A DNA stretch of 64,000 nucleotides from positions 55,253-119,252 of the forward strand of contig NZ_WOTF01000005.1 in the NCBI RefSeq assembly GCF_011516935.1, written 5' to 3'. A model generated the notes under the pieces. The model made no database searches. It was given only the letters and a program-made list of their open reading frames with translations, and had not been told where the DNA came from. Below, piece after piece: positions 47,177 through 55,435 of this stretch. The stretch is from Acetobacter farinalis. GTDB taxonomy: Bacteria > Pseudomonadota > Alphaproteobacteria > Acetobacterales > Acetobacteraceae. How positions within the stretch are numbered: position 1 is the first letter of the stretch; each line of letters starts with the position of its first letter. A program made the position numbers and the translations under genes.

Positions 47177-47989
47177 TCAGGGAGAGGGCGGAGCTTGTGC
47201 CGCCGTGTGCCGCACGGCGTCATAAAACGCCAGATTTTCCTGCGTCTGTTGCTCAGACAGGCGATGCCGCAAAATGGCGGAAGACATCGCGTGATCTCCC
47301 ATCAGGCCATACACAAGCGCCAAAGCATTTTCCACGGCTGCGGCATGGGCGGTCTGGCCCGTGCCGGCAAGCTCACCGCGTAACGGCCGCAAAATTCCCA
47401 AAGCCTGAGGGTATGAACCGGAAAGGGCCAGGGAGAGAGCCATGTCAGTCCGCGCCGCGATATCATCGGGGTTCTGGGCCAGTGCCTGCTGATAATAGCC
47501 TTGAGCCGCCTGCTGGTTCCCCAAAGTGTCCAGTGTCACCCCAAGAGCGACAAGAATATGGATATCAGAAGGGGTCTGATGCTGCGCGGTTTGCAGAATA
47601 TTCAGGGCTTCACGCGCCCGCCCGGCTTCAATCAACAGACGACCTGTGACAAGATAAAGCCGGGCGTTATCAGGATTTTTTGCCGCCAGAGGCATAAGAA
47701 GACCAAGAGCATCATTGGCTTTTCCGCTTGCGGTCAGGGCCTGAGCATAACCAATCTGAAGGTCAATACGGTCGGGGCGCAGCGTGACAGCGCGGCTGTA
47801 GAATGTGACAGCCGTAGTGACGTCACCCGTCTGAAGCGCCGTCTGGCCTATGCGGGCGAGAGCATCGGGGTTTTGTGCAGCCTGCATCATCAGGCGTGAG
47901 GTGTCCGGCGTTGAGGGCGGCGCCTGCACGCAGGCTGTCAGCAACAGGGCGGGAAGACAGAAGATCAGCGCGGGTCTGGAAAGCAGCAT
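47177..47989 (-). CDS. TadD-like TPR lipoprotein
   Basis: About 270 aa. Lipobox 'ALLLTAC' (residues about 13-19), then at least five TPR-like helix pairs ('VTTAVTFYSRAVTLRPDRIDLQIGYAQAL', 'AREALNILQTAQHQTPSDIHILVALG', 'QQAAQGYYQQALAQNPDDIAARTDMALSLA'). This matches TadD, the pilotin-like TPR protein of Tad secretins. Start ATG 47989 lies 37 bp after the sctV stop on the same strand, so it ends the sctV operon and physically links Tad-type and T3SS genes. Confidence 0.82.
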   Translation of the reverse strand: MLLSRPALIFCLPALLLTACVQAPPSTPDTSRLMMQAAQNPDALARIGQTALQTGDVTTAVTFYSRAVTLRPDRIDLQIGYAQALTASGKANDALGLLMPLAAKNPDNARLYLVTGRLLIEAGRAREALNILQTAQHQTPSDIHILVALGVTLDTLGNQQAAQGYYQQALAQNPDDIAARTDMALSLALSGSYPQALGILRPLRGELAGTGQTAHAAAVENALALVYGLMGDHAMSSAILRHRLSEQQTQENLAFYDAVRHTAAQAPPSP

Positions 47990-48026
47990 GGAAAGTCCAC
48001 GAGAGAAGCAGGGAGAGAACAGGGGG

Positions 48027-50120
48027 TCAGGCTGCTTCAGAGGCAGCGGGAGAAGACGCCAGAATGGCTTCCGAGAGCGTTCCATAAAGCTTGACGGAGA
48101 ATTCCGGAGCGACTTCATCATAGGATATCACAGGCACGCTTAATCCATAATGCCGCAGCAGCAGGGATGCCGGGCGGCGCAGGTCAGGTGCCACCAAAAG
48201 AACACCCTTACGGTCATGCAGCAGGCAGGGGGCCAGAAGGGTGCGGGATGTTTCAATCAGCCGTTGTGCGGAAACAGGGTCCAGGGCGATCTGTCTGCCC
48301 TGCGGCCCGTTTTGCAGCAGGGAACGCAAAGTATTTTCCAGAGGCGCATCAATACCGATTGCCGCAAGAACTTTGTCATTATTGGAAAACTGGTGACAAA
48401 TCTGCCGCCGCAGCGCACGGCGCACACACGCAACAAGCCCGGACGTTGTCTGCTCTCGGGGTGCAGCCTCTGCAATGGTTTCAAAAATAGTTCTGACATT
48501 TCGCAAGGCCACACGTTCTTCCAGCAGGAGGCGGAGCACATCGGACATGCGCGGTAGAGGGCAGACTTTACCGACTTCACGCACCAGATCAGGCAGGAGT
48601 TTTTCTGTGCGGCGTATGAAAGTCTGCGTTTCCTGAATGCCGATCAACTGCCCGCCATGCGCAAGGAGCGTTGCTTCTGCCGTGCGGCAAATAAAGTCTG
48701 CAGGGGAGATATTCAGCAGACCAGCCTCCTGCAGGGCAGGGCGTGCGGAGGAGGAAACCGCAATGCTCTCTGGCCCGAACGGCCCCTGCGTGCGACAGAA
48801 ATCAAGGCCCAGTTCCTGCATGACATCCGGCAGTTCCTCAACAAACACAAGGTCCGGATCAAGCGGTGCCAGAAGGGCCGGGACACCATCACTATCAATG
48901 CTGAAGCTGTTTGGCTCCTGCCGGGCATCAACAATCATCTGAATGGCGGGCAGGGTCAGGCCAAGCTGTTCAGAAAGCTGATGGATGCGGCTGGTGATCT
49001 GTTTCTGGAGTGCGTCATGCTGCGGGGCAAACGCCGTGCCCAGCCTGACCAGCACGTTCAGGCTGGTGGAAAGTGTGTGGTGCTGTGCTGCGGAGTTGGC
49101 AAAAGCCGTTGCCTGCTCGCGCTGGTGCCGTTTGAGCAGCACCCAGGACGCCCCGCCCAGAATAACGCCAAAGCACAGGAAAACCGCCGCTGGAAAACCG
49201 GGAACAAGCGCCAGAGCCCCCATAACAACAGCCGCAACCTGAAGAGAGAAGGGTTCCGCGCTGATCTGTTGAAGAATGTCCCTGCCAAGATTGCCGCCAC
49301 CATCTTCATGCGTCACGCGTGTGACAACCACACCGGCCGTCAGGGAGATCAGCAGGGCAGGGATCTGGGCTATGAGACCATCCCCCACGGCCAGCAGGGA
49401 GTAGGTCTGCAGGGCTGTGGAAAACGTCATGCCCTTTTGCAGGCATCCGATGGCAATACCGCCAATCAGATTGACGACAATGATAATCAGGCTGGCAATG
49501 GCATCGCCCTTGACGAACTTCATGGCACCATCCATGGCGCCGTAAAGCTGGCTTTCCTTCTGGAGCCTGTTCCGCCTGCTTCGGGCTTCCTCCTGCGTGA
49601 TGTCACCGTTCTTGAGGTCGGTATCAATGCTCATCTGGCGGCCGGGCAACGCATCAAGGCTGAAACGTGCGGCGACTTCCGCAACACGTTCGGACCCCTT
49701 GGTGATAACCAGAAACTGCACAATGGTGATGATGAGGTACACAACGATCCCCACCACGACATTCCCTGAAATCACAAATTCACCAAATGTGCGGATAATT
49801 TCCCCGGCATCGGCCTCTACCAGCACCATACGTGAGGTGGTGATGGAAAGAGCCAGCCTGAATGCTGTTGTGATCAGAATAATGACAGGCAGTGTGGAAA
49901 ACATGACGGGGGAGCTGATATAGACAGCCACCATCATCAACACGGTGGAAATACTGATATTCAGCGCAATCAGGATATCTGCCAGCATGGTGGGCATCGG
50001 CAGAATCATCATGCCCACCGTGAGCACCAGCAAGGCGACCAGAAGCAGATCCTGCCTGCGGGAGAGGCGCATCAAAAAATGATGCAGCGGATGATTTTCA
50101 GTGTCTGTCTGTGCGGGCAT
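48027..50120 (-). CDS. sctV: SctV (FlhA/HrcV family) export gate
   Basis: 697 aa, the usual SctV length. Eight membrane helices occupy the N-terminal half, with the family signatures 'TVGMMILPMPTMLADILIALNISISTVLMM', 'TTAFRLALSITTSRMVLVEADAGEIIRTFG' and 'GRQMSIDTDLKNGDIT' (FHIPEP motif region); a cytoplasmic domain with the nonameric ring fold follows. Start overlaps the sctD stop (TAATG). Forms the export gate that unlocks substrates for the inner-membrane channel. Confidence 0.97.
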   Translation of the reverse strand: MPAQTDTENHPLHHFLMRLSRRQDLLLVALLVLTVGMMILPMPTMLADILIALNISISTVLMMVAVYISSPVMFSTLPVIILITTAFRLALSITTSRMVLVEADAGEIIRTFGEFVISGNVVVGIVVYLIITIVQFLVITKGSERVAEVAARFSLDALPGRQMSIDTDLKNGDITQEEARSRRNRLQKESQLYGAMDGAMKFVKGDAIASLIIIVVNLIGGIAIGCLQKGMTFSTALQTYSLLAVGDGLIAQIPALLISLTAGVVVTRVTHEDGGGNLGRDILQQISAEPFSLQVAAVVMGALALVPGFPAAVFLCFGVILGGASWVLLKRHQREQATAFANSAAQHHTLSTSLNVLVRLGTAFAPQHDALQKQITSRIHQLSEQLGLTLPAIQMIVDARQEPNSFSIDSDGVPALLAPLDPDLVFVEELPDVMQELGLDFCRTQGPFGPESIAVSSSARPALQEAGLLNISPADFICRTAEATLLAHGGQLIGIQETQTFIRRTEKLLPDLVREVGKVCPLPRMSDVLRLLLEERVALRNVRTIFETIAEAAPREQTTSGLVACVRRALRRQICHQFSNNDKVLAAIGIDAPLENTLRSLLQNGPQGRQIALDPVSAQRLIETSRTLLAPCLLHDRKGVLLVAPDLRRPASLLLRHYGLSVPVISYDEVAPEFSVKLYGTLSEAILASSPAASEAA

Positions 50121-50989
50121 TAAAAGTGTACCGTAAGATGTTCCGAGCCGCGATGCAGCAGAATGCTGTCAGGCAGGATCTGATCTATAATCCAGCCGTC
50201 TTCCACAACACTGCCGGGAGGAAGGCGCTGGCCACTCATATCAATAACGTAGGGGGCAGCCCCCAGAGCAACAGCGGCAATCTGCACGGGGGAGCGCGTG
50301 GCAACATGGGTGAAGGAGACATGGTCCAGAAGCAGGGCGTGGGTGCCATATGTCTCGTCAAACCAGAGTTTTGTGGCAGACCAGAGCGCGCGTTGTTCAG
50401 GCTGTGCTGACCCGCTGGCGATGACGGCACCATCAGTTGTGGCAGACACACGGACGGCGCTCAGATGCTGCGCTGCAAGTTTTTCCTGCAAGGCGTGCTG
50501 CATGCTGTGTGCAGCGTTTCCATCACCTTGCTGCGCAGAGGAGACCGAAGGAAGAGGGGATGTGGGCCGTGAAGAATGACGCGGGAAAACGCTGCTGAGG
50601 TAAGCAAAACCCAGCAGGACAACCAGAATCCCAGCAAGGCCATATGTTCTGGCGTTGATCCGCTTTGGAACGACAAGTTCAAAATTAGTGTTGCCCGCTG
50701 AAAATTCGAGACTTTTGCGTGAAAGAAAAGAAGAGTTTTTCGTTAGCACCTTACCGGATGGAAGCTGGAGAGATCCCTCCAGCGCAACGAGCTTTATTCC
50801 GAAAAATGTCTTCTGAATTTTGAAATGCTTGTCCGCAAGAGCCATATCAGCGATGACGGCGTCATTATCAAGCGATTTCCCAACACAAAGAGCTCCCGTT
50901 TGCAGAGCAAGGGAGCATCCGGCCTGAGGACCGCTTTTTATAACCAGCCATGGGGCGGAAAGAGTGGTAACTGTTTGTCCGGGCTTCAT
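50120..50989 (-). CDS. sctD: SctD-like inner-membrane ring protein
   Basis: 289 aa with a cytoplasmic FHA-like N-terminus (about 10-105, 'GALCVGKSLDNDAVIADMALADKHFKI'), one membrane helix ('YGLAGILVVLLGFAYLSS', about 117-135), and a short periplasmic region with BON-like segments. Smaller than typical SctD (about 350-430 aa), so one periplasmic ring domain may be missing. Position between sctV and small secreted-protein genes fits. Overlaps sctV by TAATG. Confidence 0.8.
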   Translation of the reverse strand: MKPGQTVTTLSAPWLVIKSGPQAGCSLALQTGALCVGKSLDNDAVIADMALADKHFKIQKTFFGIKLVALEGSLQLPSGKVLTKNSSFLSRKSLEFSAGNTNFELVVPKRINARTYGLAGILVVLLGFAYLSSVFPRHSSRPTSPLPSVSSAQQGDGNAAHSMQHALQEKLAAQHLSAVRVSATTDGAVIASGSAQPEQRALWSATKLWFDETYGTHALLLDHVSFTHVATRSPVQIAAVALGAAPYVIDMSGQRLPPGSVVEDGWIIDQILPDSILLHRGSEHLTVHF

Positions 50990-51034
50990 AGGGCAGGGAA
51001 TGTGTTCCGGCCAGAGGCCGGAACACTTCGTTTT

Positions 51035-51208
51035 TCAGCCGATATTCGGGCGCTGCTGGGCTGCAGTTTCTTCAGCACCTTTTTCGGTTTTCACAACGGT
51101 GATTTTTTCGTTGGTTTCAATCGCCGTGTTGAATGCAGAGGTCATTTTATCGATTTCGCCATCGATGCTGGAGCTGGAAGCACCGGAAACGCCAGAAGTA
51201 TCGCTCAT
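51035..51208 (-). CDS. 57-aa small protein, candidate T3SS needle/pilus subunit
   Basis: MSDTSGVSGASSSSIDGEID... with a Ser-rich start, a predicted central helix (EIDKMTSAFNTAIETNEKI) and a C-terminal 'ETAAQQRPNIG'. The size, lack of Cys, and place beside sctD resemble NopA/SctF-type needle or pilus subunits of rhizobial systems. The similarity is only in size and composition. SD AGGA eight bases from ATG 51208. Confidence 0.55.
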   Translation of the reverse strand: MSDTSGVSGASSSSIDGEIDKMTSAFNTAIETNEKITVVKTEKGAEETAAQQRPNIG

Positions 51209-51314
51209 GTGAATAGTCCTGTTTCTAAAACTTAAGCACAATGCTTAATGGTTTACTCCGGAATGGCGGAGCGGAGAGGTGCAGGCCGCAGAAGCAGCCT
51301 GCATCGGAAACTGA

Positions 51315-52103
51315 TTACTGACCGTAACCGGTTTCGATCTTGAGATTGGCAACGGATGCTGCGGAGTATTCCGGCGCCGTGACACCCTGCGAACCATGCG
51401 CGGCCACAGTTGTGCCTGCCAGGATTGCGGCATCGAACGACTGCATCGGAACGCGCTGGTCGAGGAATGCCATAACACCACCACCATGATCATCCAGCGC
51501 GGTATTGCCTGAGGTCGGCAGGGAGGAGTTATCCGCGAAGCGCAGGTCGTTCAGTGAAGAACCGACATTCAGCACCGTATCGCTGTAAGAGTCGAACGTG
51601 TTGTTCAACTGAAAGGCATTGCCGGTCTGCGGGGCAGAGATTTGCACCTGAGCGGTGCCTGCATCGTTATAAAGACCGGTAATGAAAGAGGTCTTGTTGT
51701 CTTTGGTTACGGAAACAGCGTTAATGTGGGAAACACCGTTGTTTTCAGCGGTCGGCTGCACCTGCACCTGCGTTCCATCGGCCAGGTTGATCACAAGACC
51801 ATCCTGCGTGAATTCACCGTGCGTTTCATTGCTGGTTTCAAGGTGCGGGTCACCAAAGACCTGAACATAGGTATTGGTCTGCTTGTCATAGATACGCACA
51901 AAACCATCATCAGCCGAGTGATAGTTGTAGGCTGCGCCTGCGGTATAGCTGTTGCTGGCGGTAATCAGATAACGGCCGGTATCAATGGTGTTGCCCGAAA
52001 CCTGCAGATCTGTCACAGCGGGGGCTGGAGTGAAATCGTTGCCAACAGGAATCTTGCTAACAGCGAGATCGCTATTCCCGGAGTTATTGATGGAAACAGA
52101 CAT
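51315..52103 (-). CDS. GDPH-containing (DUF1521/MIIA-like) candidate T3SS effector
   Basis: 262 aa, no signal peptide, with an N-terminal Ser/Asn-rich stretch typical of type III signals. Contains 'VFGDPHLETS' (G84-D85-P86-H87), the motif at which metal-ion-inducible autocleavage (DUF1521/MIIA) domains of rhizobial NopE1/NopE2 cut between D and P; the following 'GLVINLADGTQVQVQP' and 'VTKDNKTSFITGLYND' continue the domain. Only one such domain is visible (NopE has two). It lies between small secreted-protein candidates in the T3SS operon. GAGGAAA SD before ATG 52103. Autocleavage and secretion are inferred. Confidence 0.7.
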   Translation of the reverse strand: MSVSINNSGNSDLAVSKIPVGNDFTPAPAVTDLQVSGNTIDTGRYLITASNSYTAGAAYNYHSADDGFVRIYDKQTNTYVQVFGDPHLETSNETHGEFTQDGLVINLADGTQVQVQPTAENNGVSHINAVSVTKDNKTSFITGLYNDAGTAQVQISAPQTGNAFQLNNTFDSYSDTVLNVGSSLNDLRFADNSSLPTSGNTALDDHGGGVMAFLDQRVPMQSFDAAILAGTTVAAHGSQGVTAPEYSAASVANLKIETGYGQ

Positions 52104-52139
52104 TGATTTTCCTCATCAGATTTAAAAAGTAGGGAAACT

Positions 52140-52328
52140 TTAGAACGGCTCGTCAGGATCGCTGGTGTTATCACTTATGGCGTCAGTCACATCTGACTGC
52201 AGCCCCTGAAAGAACATCAAGCCAGATTTCAGCAACATTTTCCCAAATTCAGAACCCAGCGCATCGCTGTCTCCATCAGTCTGGGTTCCAGCACTTGAGG
52301 GTGACACACCCTGAACACTCTCACTCAT
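52140..52328 (-). CDS. 62-aa small acidic protein, candidate secreted or chaperone-type
   Basis: Begins MSESVQGVSPSSAGTQTDGD, continues with a short hydrophobic segment (MLLKSGLMFFQGLQ) and an acidic tail ending DPDEPF. Start ATG 52328 chosen; the longer frame to 52412 includes an implausible N-terminus overlapping the upstream gene. No family recognised. Its place in the T3SS operon suggests a needle-related or secreted function. Confidence 0.45.
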   Translation of the reverse strand: MSESVQGVSPSSAGTQTDGDSDALGSEFGKMLLKSGLMFFQGLQSDVTDAISDNTSDPDEPF

Positions 52329-52347
52329 GGCAAAGGTCTTTCGTGTA

Positions 52348-52944
52348 TCAATGAACAACAATATCGGAGACAGAAGACCCCCGAAAAAGCGTAAGGTGCC
52401 GCCCATTATCACTGGATCGCCTCACAGGGCGCGCTTCCGGCGATAAGGACTGAAGCGTCTGCTGGACCATCGCAATAAACCTTGGCGGGCCGGATATGAC
52501 TGCCGTGTCATTGGCAGGACCGGCATTCAACTCAAATCGTTCATCAAAAAGCCCCAACCGCTGCATCTCCACCCTCAACTGAGAAAGAGAATGGTCGTGC
52601 AAAGGTACAATTTGTGTAGAGCGCTCCGATTTACTGCTGACATAAAGAGCCCCTCCATCATCATACCAATCAAAATCATAAAGACGGCTCATTTTCTGAA
52701 GGAAGTCTTCGGATGTTATATTGAGCCACCGACCACGAACCTGACCATGTATTTTTTCTGAAATATTTATAGAAAGGTCATTAATGTAAGAAAATTCCTT
52801 TAGAACAGAAGAAATATTTTGATCTACGGCAATATAAGAAAATGGGTTCTTCTCCCATTTTCTGTATGCAAGCGCCGCAGGTGAGGTGATAAGAAGGCCA
52901 CCTAGAACAGCAAAACTGAAAACCTTCGATAAACAGTCAGTCAT
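52348..52944 (-). CDS. SctC-N / NolW-like secretin N-domain protein
   Basis: 198 aa with a signal peptide ('FAVLGGLLITSPAALA') followed by secretin N0 and N1-type domains: 'FSYIAVDQNISSVLKEFSYINDLSINISEKIHG', 'EDFLQKMSRLYDFDWYDDGGALYV' and 'QLRVEMQRLGLFDERFEL'. These match the N-terminal part of SctC/YscC, but the channel-forming part is absent. In rhizobia the secretin is likewise split (NolW/RhcC1 and RhcC2). The rest is presumably supplied by the CpaC-type secretin at 45088. First gene of the sctD-V operon. Confidence 0.75.
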   Translation of the reverse strand: MTDCLSKVFSFAVLGGLLITSPAALAYRKWEKNPFSYIAVDQNISSVLKEFSYINDLSINISEKIHGQVRGRWLNITSEDFLQKMSRLYDFDWYDDGGALYVSSKSERSTQIVPLHDHSLSQLRVEMQRLGLFDERFELNAGPANDTAVISGPPRFIAMVQQTLQSLSPEARPVRRSSDNGRHLTLFRGSSVSDIVVH

Positions 52945-53149
52945 TCAAAGTATTTTCCAAACCACCCGTCCGGTGAGGCCTTTTAGAGCGCGTGATGCTC
53001 TCCGGTGCAATACAAAATTGGCCGGGCAATAAAACTGTCACACAACTGAAAAAAAACTGCTGCTATTGCAAAACGCAGACACGCTGATCTGATCCAAGAG
53101 ACTGTATGAAACGCAATGTCTGTCACAACATTAACGGGTGGTTTTTCTG
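52945..53149. promoter_or_regulatory. Divergent promoter region of the two T3SS operons
   Basis: 205 bp between the divergent NolW-like and SctI genes, AT-richer than the flanks, with an A-run near 53050. No recognisable hrp, tts or PIP box was found, and no T3SS regulator gene is in the window. Confidence 0.45.
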
Positions 53150-53560
53150 ATGTCTGATGCTATTGGGGCTGTGTCTGGCCTGACAGGAGCGCAGGCCGGG
53201 GGCGCAGCCGCTCCGGATATGCAGGAAACCTCTGCAACACCCCAGATGTCTGACCAGCTGGGCGCGGAATTCCATCAGGCCATGCGGCAGGAAATTTCCT
53301 TTGTTCCTGATCAGACAGGCGGTGCAACGGCTATGGGGCAGGCGCTGAGCCAGAAGCTTGAAGGCATTTCAAGCTACCTCAACCAATGGGGGGCGCAGCC
53401 CGCCACGCAGGCGGAGCAAGCCCCCTCTGACCCGGCAAATGCCGCACAGCTTGTTGCCCAGATTCAGGCAACCTACACATTTGCGATCGAGACCACACTC
53501 GTCAGCAAAGGTTCAACGGAGACAACGAAAATTTTCAATACCCTTCTGAAGGGGCAATAA
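53150..53560 (+). CDS. sctI: SctI-like inner rod protein
   Basis: 136 aa. The C-terminus 'QIQATYTFAIETTLVSKGSTETTKIFNTLLKGQ' matches the inner rod/EscI-YscI-HrpB end, including the final LLKGQ. The N-terminus is low-complexity and export-signal-like. Start ATG 53150 (the frame from 53138 is less likely). Overlaps sctJ by one base (TAATG). Confidence 0.85.
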   Translation: MSDAIGAVSGLTGAQAGGAAAPDMQETSATPQMSDQLGAEFHQAMRQEISFVPDQTGGATAMGQALSQKLEGISSYLNQWGAQPATQAEQAPSDPANAAQLVAQIQATYTFAIETTLVSKGSTETTKIFNTLLKGQ

Positions 53561-54303
53561 TGCTGCTCCAGCGTTTTCGTGCGCTTAAAGCCGCGTTTTT
53601 CCTTATCCCCCTCCTGCTGCTTTGTGCCTGCAAAACAGAGCTGATGACCGGGCTTGTGGAGGATGATGCCAACATCATGCTGGCACTGCTGCTCCAGCAT
53701 GGCGTGAGCGCTGATAAAATTCAGCAAAAGGACGGCAGTGATACGCTGCGTGTGGAGCAGGGGCAGTTTGCTCAGGCAGTGGCTTTGCTGCATGAGGCCG
53801 GGTATCCACGCCAGAGCTTTCAGAGCATGGGGGATGTCTTTCAGGCGTCCGGTCTGGTGTCCTCCCCCCAACAGGAACGTGCGCGTTTTTTGTGGGCTTT
53901 GGGGCAGGAACTGTCCCGCACGATTTCGGATATTGATGGGGTCCTGACGGCCCGTGTGCAGGTTGTGCTGCCCAATAATGACCTGCTTAACCGGGAGCCG
54001 ACACCCTCATCCGCCTCAGTGTTTGTGCGTTATCGGGAGCAGAGCGCCGCGCAGCATCTGGTGCCCCAGATCAAGCAACTGGTGGCGGATAGCGTGGAAG
54101 GGCTGAGTTATGATCGTGTTTCCGTGGTCATGGTGCCCGTTGCGGAAAAAGATGTTCCGGTGCTCCCCACCTCGCCAGGAAGCCCGCTGCTGTGGGAAAT
54201 CCTGGGGGTTCTGCCTGCTCTGGTGATCGTGCTTGGCGCGGGTATTCTGGTTAACCGGCGCTGGCCGGACCTGTTTGATCGCCTTCGGCTCCGGGGCAGG
54301 TAA
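53560..54303 (+). CDS. sctJ: SctJ lipoprotein, inner-membrane ring
   Basis: 247 aa: lipobox 'LLLLCACK' near residue 20, then the YscJ/FliF ring domain ('GLVEDDANIMLALLLQHGV', 'RARFLWALGQELSRTISDIDGVLTARVQVVLP', 'ASVFVRYR', 'LVADSVEGLSYDRVSVVMVP') and one C-terminal membrane helix (about 213-232). Standard SctJ. Confidence 0.96.
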   Translation: MLLQRFRALKAAFFLIPLLLLCACKTELMTGLVEDDANIMLALLLQHGVSADKIQQKDGSDTLRVEQGQFAQAVALLHEAGYPRQSFQSMGDVFQASGLVSSPQQERARFLWALGQELSRTISDIDGVLTARVQVVLPNNDLLNREPTPSSASVFVRYREQSAAQHLVPQIKQLVADSVEGLSYDRVSVVMVPVAEKDVPVLPTSPGSPLLWEILGVLPALVIVLGAGILVNRRWPDLFDRLRLRGR

Positions 54304-54891
54304 ATGATACAGGAAACGGAGCAACCGGCGGTGGATCGCCACATGGGAGATCGCGTTCTGGCAGCAGGGCTTTTGCATGTTTCTGAACAGGCCATTGAGC
54401 GGCTGGCGGCCAGCGTTTACACGCGAGCCCTTCTGGAAGGGTGCCTGAAAGAAAAATTGGGAGGTGAGCTGCCGCCTGATTTGACTCCCCCCCAGAAATA
54501 TCTCCTCACACTGGAAGCGGGGCAGTTGGCCGTACTGGCGCTCAGGCTGGGGTGTGCGTGTTACGCCCGGGCAATTATGGCTGTGATAAACGGGGAGGCG
54601 CTCCGCAAGCTTGCAGACCAGACAACGCCACAGCTCATGCAGGATGCGGTCTGGGGCATGACGTATTTAGCAGGACACGGAAGCTCACAGAATACGGACC
54701 CGTTGGCACAGACCATTCGCGCCTCAGGCCTTGCCTGCCTGAGGGCATGGTGTGTGGCGCAACCGCGCCCTATTGCGGTACGCGTGCATCTCCTGCTGCC
54801 GACCCGAAGCGAGGATGAGGAAGCGCCTCTGCAACACCCGGAGCATCTGGTGGAAGCCTTTGTGATGGAGAGGCTTCATGACAACGCGTGA
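54304..54891 (+). CDS. sctK: SctK-like accessory sorting-platform protein
   Basis: 195 aa, helical, lying between SctJ and SctL, the place of SctK/NolU in rhizobial operons. Sequence similarity is weak ('LLHVSEQAIERLAASVYTRALLEGC', 'LRAWCVAQPRPIAVRVHLLLP'). SctK bridges the ring and the cytoplasmic SctQ-L-N platform. Assignment rests mainly on position. It overlaps sctL by 14 bases. Confidence 0.7.
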   Translation: MIQETEQPAVDRHMGDRVLAAGLLHVSEQAIERLAASVYTRALLEGCLKEKLGGELPPDLTPPQKYLLTLEAGQLAVLALRLGCACYARAIMAVINGEALRKLADQTTPQLMQDAVWGMTYLAGHGSSQNTDPLAQTIRASGLACLRAWCVAQPRPIAVRVHLLLPTRSEDEEAPLQHPEHLVEAFVMERLHDNA

Positions 54892-55435
54892 TCCATCTTC
54901 ACCATACGTTATCCGCTCCGCTCAATTTGAAGCGCTGACAGATGCGCGGGAGATCCGTGCACAGGCACAGGTAGAGGCTCAAGCCCGTCTGGAAGAAGCG
55001 CGCCGGGAGGCCGATGCCTTGCGGCAGGCAGCACAGGCAGAGTGCGAGGCACTGCGTGCAGAAGCCCGTGAGCATGCTCAGGCTGAGATAGCCGCGTATA
55101 TGCAGAGTTGTGAAAACAGTCTTGCGGATCTCGCCTTCCTTATCGCGCGCCGCCTGATTGATGATCTCCCCCGGGACGAGAAAGTGATGCGGCTGGTCAG
55201 AACTGCTCTGACTGATCTGCCAGAACAGATGGGTTTGGTGGTAAAAGTGCCTGTTTCTGAAGGCAATTCCCTTAAAATGAGTCTACATCAGGACGATGGC
55301 GTTCTTGCAGGCCTGAGTGTTATGGAATGCGGAACCCTGAAACCGGGTGAGTGCCTCTTACAGCATGAACAGGGCCAGACCCGCCTGGATGTAACGGCCC
55401 AGTTACGGGCCTTATGGCAAGGTACGGCTGCGTGA
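54878..55435 (+). CDS. sctL: SctL stator of the T3SS ATPase
   Basis: 185 aa with a long Ala/Glu/Arg helix (about 20-75, 'AQAQVEAQARLEEARREADALRQAAQAECEALRAEA') followed by a FliH/SctL-like globular domain ('SLADLAFLIARRLIDDLPRD', 'LVVKVPVSEGNS', 'GTLKPGECLLQHEQGQTRLDVTAQLRALW'). Regulates and anchors SctN. Overlaps sctN. Confidence 0.88.
   Translation: MTTRDPSSPYVIRSAQFEALTDAREIRAQAQVEAQARLEEARREADALRQAAQAECEALRAEAREHAQAEIAAYMQSCENSLADLAFLIARRLIDDLPRDEKVMRLVRTALTDLPEQMGLVVKVPVSEGNSLKMSLHQDDGVLAGLSVMECGTLKPGECLLQHEQGQTRLDVTAQLRALWQGTAA

Noticed and set aside
48657..49769. 370-codon plus-strand frame opposite sctV
   Set aside because: Antisense shadow of sctV, with no domain of its own.
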